From Chryseobacterium sp. JJR-5R (lineage in GTDB: Bacteria > Bacteroidota > Bacteroidia > Flavobacteriales > Weeksellaceae), in the NCBI RefSeq assembly GCF_034047335.1, contig NZ_CP139137.1, positions 4,030,001 through 4,094,000 on the forward strand: a DNA stretch of 64,000 nt, read 5' to 3'. A program made the position numbers and the translations under genes. Numbering within the stretch: the first letter of the stretch is position 1; each line of letters begins with the position of its first letter. The notes under the pieces were generated by a model. That model searched no databases. It was not told where the DNA came from and saw only the letters and a program-made list of their open reading frames with translations. This document shows positions 60,378 to 64,000 of this stretch, in pieces.

Positions 60378-61604
60378 ATGCTAGACAAGAAAGAACATAA
60401 TTACGAGAAAGCTGTTTTGGTTGGTGTCATTACACAAAACCAGGATGAGGAAAAGCTGATTGAATATATGGATGAGCTGGAGTTTTTGGCTTTTACAGCC
60501 GGAGCTACCGTAGACAGGCGTTTTACACAGAAACTGACACAGCCGGATTCCAAAACCTTCATAGGAAGCGGAAAGGCACAGGAAATAAAAGAATACGTAA
60601 AAGAAAATGAAATAGGGACTGTAATCTTTGATGATGAATTATCACCTTCACAGCTTAAGAACTTGGAAAAGGAAATGGAGATAAAAATCCTGGACCGGAC
60701 CAACCTGATCCTTGATATTTTTGCCCAAAGGGCACAGACTTCCTACGCCAGGACCCAGGTAGAGCTAGCCCAGTACCAGTACCTCCTTCCCCGGCTGACC
60801 AGAATGTGGACCCACCTGGAACGCCAGAAAGGGGGAATCGGGATGAGAGGCCCCGGGGAAACGGAAATTGAAACCGACAGGCGTATCATCCGTGACCGTA
60901 TTTCATTGCTGAAAGACAAGCTGAAGACCATTGATAAACAGATGGCCACCCAGCGGAACAACAGAGGAAAAGTAGTGCGCGCTGCTCTGGTAGGCTATAC
61001 CAACGTAGGAAAATCTACCTTGATGAATGCCCTGTCCAAATCTGAGGTTTTTGCTGAAAACAAGCTGTTTGCCACACTGGATACCACGGTAAGGAAAGTG
61101 GTAATCGGGAACCTGCCTTTCCTGCTGACGGATACGGTGGGGTTCATCCGGAAACTCCCGACCCAGCTGGTAGAATCCTTCAAATCCACCTTGGATGAAG
61201 TGCGTGAAGCAGACCTGCTGATTCATGTAGTGGATATTTCCCATGAAAGTTTTGAAGACCATATTGATTCCGTAAATCAGATCCTTATGGAAATCAATGC
61301 ACATCAGAAACCGATGATTATGGTGTTCAACAAAATAGATGGTTTCAGCTATGATAAAAAAGATGAAGATGATCTGACTCCGTCCACCAAAAAAAATATC
61401 TCCCTGGAAGAATGGAAAAATACCTGGATGGCCAAATCCAAGTACCCGACGGTTTTCATTTCAGCTTTAACGAAAGAGAACTTCCCGGACATGAAAAAGA
61501 TGATCTATGATGAGGTGATGAAAATCCATATTTCAAGATTCCCGTATAACGATTTCCTTTTCGAATACTTCGATAATGACGACGAAGAACACAAAAATAA
61601 GTAA
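60378..61604 (+). CDS. hflX: Ribosome-associated GTPase HflX
   Basis: This is a 408-residue GTPase that splits stalled or hibernating ribosomes. The N-terminal HflX domain (about 1-195) includes LSPSQLKNLEKEM, ILDIFAQRAQTSYARTQVEL and the glycine-rich GGIGMRGPGETEIETDRR. The G domain has G1 GYTNVGKS (206-213), G3 DTVGF (252-256) and G4 NKID (about 314). The stop codon overlaps the start of the DUF4919 gene as TAATG, so the two are translationally coupled. Confidence 0.96.
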   Translation: MLDKKEHNYEKAVLVGVITQNQDEEKLIEYMDELEFLAFTAGATVDRRFTQKLTQPDSKTFIGSGKAQEIKEYVKENEIGTVIFDDELSPSQLKNLEKEMEIKILDRTNLILDIFAQRAQTSYARTQVELAQYQYLLPRLTRMWTHLERQKGGIGMRGPGETEIETDRRIIRDRISLLKDKLKTIDKQMATQRNNRGKVVRAALVGYTNVGKSTLMNALSKSEVFAENKLFATLDTTVRKVVIGNLPFLLTDTVGFIRKLPTQLVESFKSTLDEVREADLLIHVVDISHESFEDHIDSVNQILMEINAHQKPMIMVFNKIDGFSYDKKDEDDLTPSTKKNISLEEWKNTWMAKSKYPTVFISALTKENFPDMKKMIYDEVMKIHISRFPYNDFLFEYFDNDDEEHKNK

Positions 61605-62233
61605 TGAAATATAACTTCTTCCTCTTACTGCTTCTGGTTTCGGTTTTAGGTTTTGCACAGCAGCCGAAAATCAGTTTCAAAGCCATTGAAAAAGACCTTA
61701 AAAGCGATAAATCCCCGTATCATTACGAGAAATTGATTTTTAAGTACAAAGCCTATCCGAAATCCCTGGATACGCTGGAGGCACAGCATCTGTACTATGG
61801 AAGGAATTTCAGAAAAGACTTGGTTTCAACTACGGATAATGACTTTAAAACCTTAGCGGAAGCCTTTAAAAACGGTGATTTTGACGAATGTATAAGGCAG
61901 GGGGAAATTTTATACAACAGGGATCCTACAAATCTTGATATTCTCCTGATCCTGCTGAAAGCATACGACTCAAAAAAAGACGGGAAAAACTTCATCCATC
62001 ACTTTGACCAGTTCAGGGTACTGACCGATGCTTTAAAAGGTTCCGGAGACGGAAAATCTGATAAGACCCCTTTTCTGGTAAATTCTGTGGGTGACGAATA
62101 TATCCTGTTGAATATCCTGAACATCGGTAAAGATTATACCCGGGGATCCAGGTCCATGAAAGACGGAATCCTGGATATCTGGGAGAAAGACAATACCAAG
62201 ATATACATCAAAGTACTGTATATCGATTATTAA
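61604..62233 (+). CDS. DUF4919-like secreted protein
   Basis: This 209-residue protein has a signal peptide (MKYNFFLLLLLVSVLGFAQ). The mature part is mainly helical, with EAQHLYYGRNF and a TPR-like stretch (FDECIRQGEILYNRDPTNL, then LDILLILLKAYDSKKDGKN). It then has a beta-rich C-terminal segment (GDEYILLNIL, TKIYIKVLYIDY). This matches the DUF4919 type found in flavobacteria, function unknown. Its start overlaps the hflX stop. An interrupted paralog lies downstream at 63585, and an antiporter gene stands between the two. Confidence 0.82.
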   Translation: MKYNFFLLLLLVSVLGFAQQPKISFKAIEKDLKSDKSPYHYEKLIFKYKAYPKSLDTLEAQHLYYGRNFRKDLVSTTDNDFKTLAEAFKNGDFDECIRQGEILYNRDPTNLDILLILLKAYDSKKDGKNFIHHFDQFRVLTDALKGSGDGKSDKTPFLVNSVGDEYILLNILNIGKDYTRGSRSMKDGILDIWEKDNTKIYIKVLYIDY

Positions 62234-62263
62234 TTAATTTAAATAAATCTTAAAAACACCTTA

Positions 62264-63544
62264 GTGGAATTATATTATTCATTTTCAGCCTTAATCGTTC
62301 TAGCATCCATATTCGCCTATCTTAATTACAGATTCCTGAAACTTCCGAGTACCATCGGCATTATGGTTATCGCCATCGTCGTTTCCATCTTTCTGGTTTC
62401 TTTTGGGGAAACGGTGTTGCCCCGGACATTCGGGCACCTTCACAGCCTGATGAGCAGCATTGATTTTACGGAAGTCCTGATGGGGGCCATGCTTAACTTC
62501 CTTCTCTTTGCAGGAGGCATTCATATTAACTTGGACGACCTTAAAGAACAGTTCCGGCCCGTGCTGATTTTTTCGACACTGGGCGTGGTCATCTCAACTT
62601 TTGTAGTGGGATTCGGGATGTTTTACCTTCTGCCTTTTTTAGGGATCCATCTGCCTTTCATCTACTGCCTCCTTTTCGGAGCTCTGATCTCCCCTACCGA
62701 CCCTGTTGCCGTGTTAAGTATTCTGAAGCAGGCCAATGTTTCAAAATCATTGGAAACGAAAGTGGCCGGAGAGTCTCTTTTTAACGACGGTATGGCTGTC
62801 GTGGTATTTTCCGTTGTCTTACAGCTGGCTATCGGGGAAGAAGTAGACCTGGGACTTGAAAGCATAGGCTTGCTTCTGCTGAAAGAAGCGGGCGGCGGCC
62901 TGCTGCTGGGGATTGTACTGGGCTGGATCACTTCCAGGCTGATGCGTGAGGTGGATGATTATATCATTTCTGTCCTCGTCACCCTTTCTGTAGTTATGGG
63001 AGGCTATTTAATTGCCAGGCAGATGCACATTTCAGGACCTCTTACGATGGTTGCGGCAGGATTGTTTATGGGTAATTTTAATGTTAAGTTCAAAATGAAA
63101 TCCATCACACAGGATTACCTGATCAAATTCTGGGAGCTGATTGATGAAATCCTGAATGCGGTTCTGTTCCTGTTCATCGGTTTTGAATTGTTGATGATCA
63201 AAGATTTAAAGCATTTTATCATTCCGGGACTGGCAGCCATTGCTATTGTTTTATTAGCCAGGATCATTTCCATCTGGGGGCCTACCAAGTTTATGAAAAG
63301 AACCTTTAGTCCGCAGACTGTAAAAGTTCTCATCTGGGGCGGAATCCGGGGCGGTGTTTCTATTGCGTTGGCAATGTCTGTCCCGAAAAGCGAGTACAGT
63401 GAGATCATTTTAAGCATTACGTACTGTGTGGTTGTATTCTCTATTATCGTTCAGGGGCTTACCATTGGAAAGGTAGCCAACCCGAACAAGATTGCAACAG
63501 AAGAAGAAAACCTGGAGACCGTTGCTTTGAAAGAAGAACAATAA
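62264..63544 (+). CDS. Na+/H+ antiporter of the CPA1 (NhaP) family
   Basis: This 426-residue protein has about twelve transmembrane helices and the CPA1 signature ALISPTDPVAVLSIL (about 141-155), followed by GESLFNDGMAVVVFSVVLQL, which holds the paired acidic ion-binding region (FNDG). A late IWGGIRGGVSIALAMSV with conserved arginine is also typical. It exchanges Na+ or K+ for H+ across the inner membrane. The start is a GTG: an in-frame TAA at 62240-62242 excludes earlier starts, and the product begins directly with helix 1. It lies between two DUF4919-type genes. Confidence 0.93.
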   Translation: MELYYSFSALIVLASIFAYLNYRFLKLPSTIGIMVIAIVVSIFLVSFGETVLPRTFGHLHSLMSSIDFTEVLMGAMLNFLLFAGGIHINLDDLKEQFRPVLIFSTLGVVISTFVVGFGMFYLLPFLGIHLPFIYCLLFGALISPTDPVAVLSILKQANVSKSLETKVAGESLFNDGMAVVVFSVVLQLAIGEEVDLGLESIGLLLLKEAGGGLLLGIVLGWITSRLMREVDDYIISVLVTLSVVMGGYLIARQMHISGPLTMVAAGLFMGNFNVKFKMKSITQDYLIKFWELIDEILNAVLFLFIGFELLMIKDLKHFIIPGLAAIAIVLLARIISIWGPTKFMKRTFSPQTVKVLIWGGIRGGVSIALAMSVPKSEYSEIILSITYCVVVFSIIVQGLTIGKVANPNKIATEEENLETVALKEEQ

Positions 63545-63584
63545 TATGAGTATTTATATATTTATTACATAAAACCTATTTACC

Positions 63585-64000
63585 TTGAAAAAAATATTTG
63601 CTTTGCTGCTGCTCATGCATTCGCTGCTGTTTTTCTCTCAGATCAATGTGGAGGAAATAAAGAAGAACGTTACGGAAAATCCCAAGAAATATTTTTACGA
63701 CTATCTCGAAATCTTCAAAAAAGATCCTTCAAAGCTTACTCATGAAGAAATGAACCAACTTTATTATGGAAGCCGGTTTGTTGATACGGGATACAGCTTA
63801 TCAGATTACAATAAAAACTACGATGAAATCTGAAAGATTGCCTCAAGAAAGGGAATATCAAAAGGAAAGGCTCAAAAAATATTGGCATCAGCAGAAGCTG
63901 CATACAACAAAGGCGCATTAAATAAGGATATATTAGTTTCAATGGTAAATATATATAATGCGATTGGAGAAAAAACCAAAGCGGAAATATGTGTATTGCA
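63585..64000 (+). pseudogene. DUF4919-like gene interrupted by an in-frame TGA, cut by window edge
   Basis: The frame opens at a TTG at 63585 with a signal peptide (MKKIFALLLLMHSLLFFSQ) and runs 82 codons to a TGA at 63831-63833. The same frame stays open for the remaining 55 codons to the window edge. The continuation (KIASRKGISKGKAQKILASA, then DILVSMVNIYNAIGEKTKA) resembles the middle of the DUF4919 protein at 61604-62233, as does the part before the stop (MNQLYYGSRF against EAQHLYYGRNF). So one coding sequence has been split by a stop codon. The codon context NYDEI-stop-KIA would fit a former TGG (Trp). It could be a nonsense mutation, a sequencing error, or, less likely, recoding. Confidence 0.8.

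Noticed and set aside
63831..63833. Selenocysteine insertion at the TGA
   Set aside because: There is no stem-loop of the bacterial SECIS type that I can see directly after the TGA, and the residue context does not look like a selenoprotein active site.
1..64000. tRNA, rRNA, CRISPR array, insertion sequence or prophage
   Set aside because: I read through the spacers and found no tRNA-like cloverleaf pattern, no regular spaced repeats, and no transposase, integrase or phage structural genes.

Overview
The window looks like a chromosomal segment of a Flavobacteriia member, most like Chryseobacterium or a close relative (Weeksellaceae). The signs are the gliding lipoprotein GldH, four secreted proteins with type IX secretion (T9SS) C-terminal sorting domains, a complete alternative complex III operon, GLPGLI and FISUMP-type proteins, and many promoters with the Bacteroidetes -7 element TAnnTTTG. 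Almost all of it is dense chromosomal coding sequence. I see no rRNA, tRNA, insertion sequence, prophage or CRISPR array.

Layout. 1-14 kb: release factor 1 (prfA), a secreted GH13 alpha-amylase-like enzyme, two tandem paralogous FISUMP/T9SS proteins divergent from an AraC-family regulator, fumarase (fumC), and an ECF sigma factor / membrane protein / beta-barrel cluster. 14-21 kb, minus strand: a T9SS choice-of-anchor J protein, sufS, the prs-rplY pair, and a FadL-type porin followed by an SGNH-hydrolase lipoprotein. 21-30 kb, plus strand: ricT-like gene, gldH and a PBP1A gene, then selO, a secreted trimming-type surface protein and a polytopic membrane protein. 30.9-39.4 kb: the alternative complex III operon actABCDEF. 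39-46 kb: two envelope proteins, apt, a TPR-like membrane protein, ribH and an LTA-synthase-like sulfatase-fold protein. 46-48 kb, minus strand: two small lipoproteins with a glutathionylspermidine-synthase-like ATP-grasp gene. 48-54 kb: a YpfJ-type zinc peptidase, a GLPGLI protein, and the Fe-S assembly run sufA-like, sufB, sufC, sufD. 54-64 kb: SnoaL-like and HxlR divergent pair, comM/yifB, an orphan Q/E-rich gene, an S46 dipeptidyl-peptidase, a META lipoprotein, hflX, and a Na+/H+ antiporter flanked by two DUF4919 paralogs.

How the genes work together. ActA-F oxidise quinol and pass electrons on to an oxidase that is not encoded here. SufA-like/SufB/SufC/SufD with the distant SufS build the Fe-S clusters that ActB needs. 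Prs makes PRPP, which Apt uses for purine salvage. The amylase, FISUMP proteins, S46 peptidase and FadL/SGNH pair point to a degradative life on polymers, peptides and lipids.

The most notable irregularities are these. The DUF4919 paralog at the right edge is interrupted by an in-frame TGA, with clear coding continuation after it. ActA carries an extra N-terminal haem domain. There is a ygiBC-like cassette with unfamiliar lipoproteins. Several operator-like palindromes lie at promoters. All assignments come from reading the sequence without database searches.
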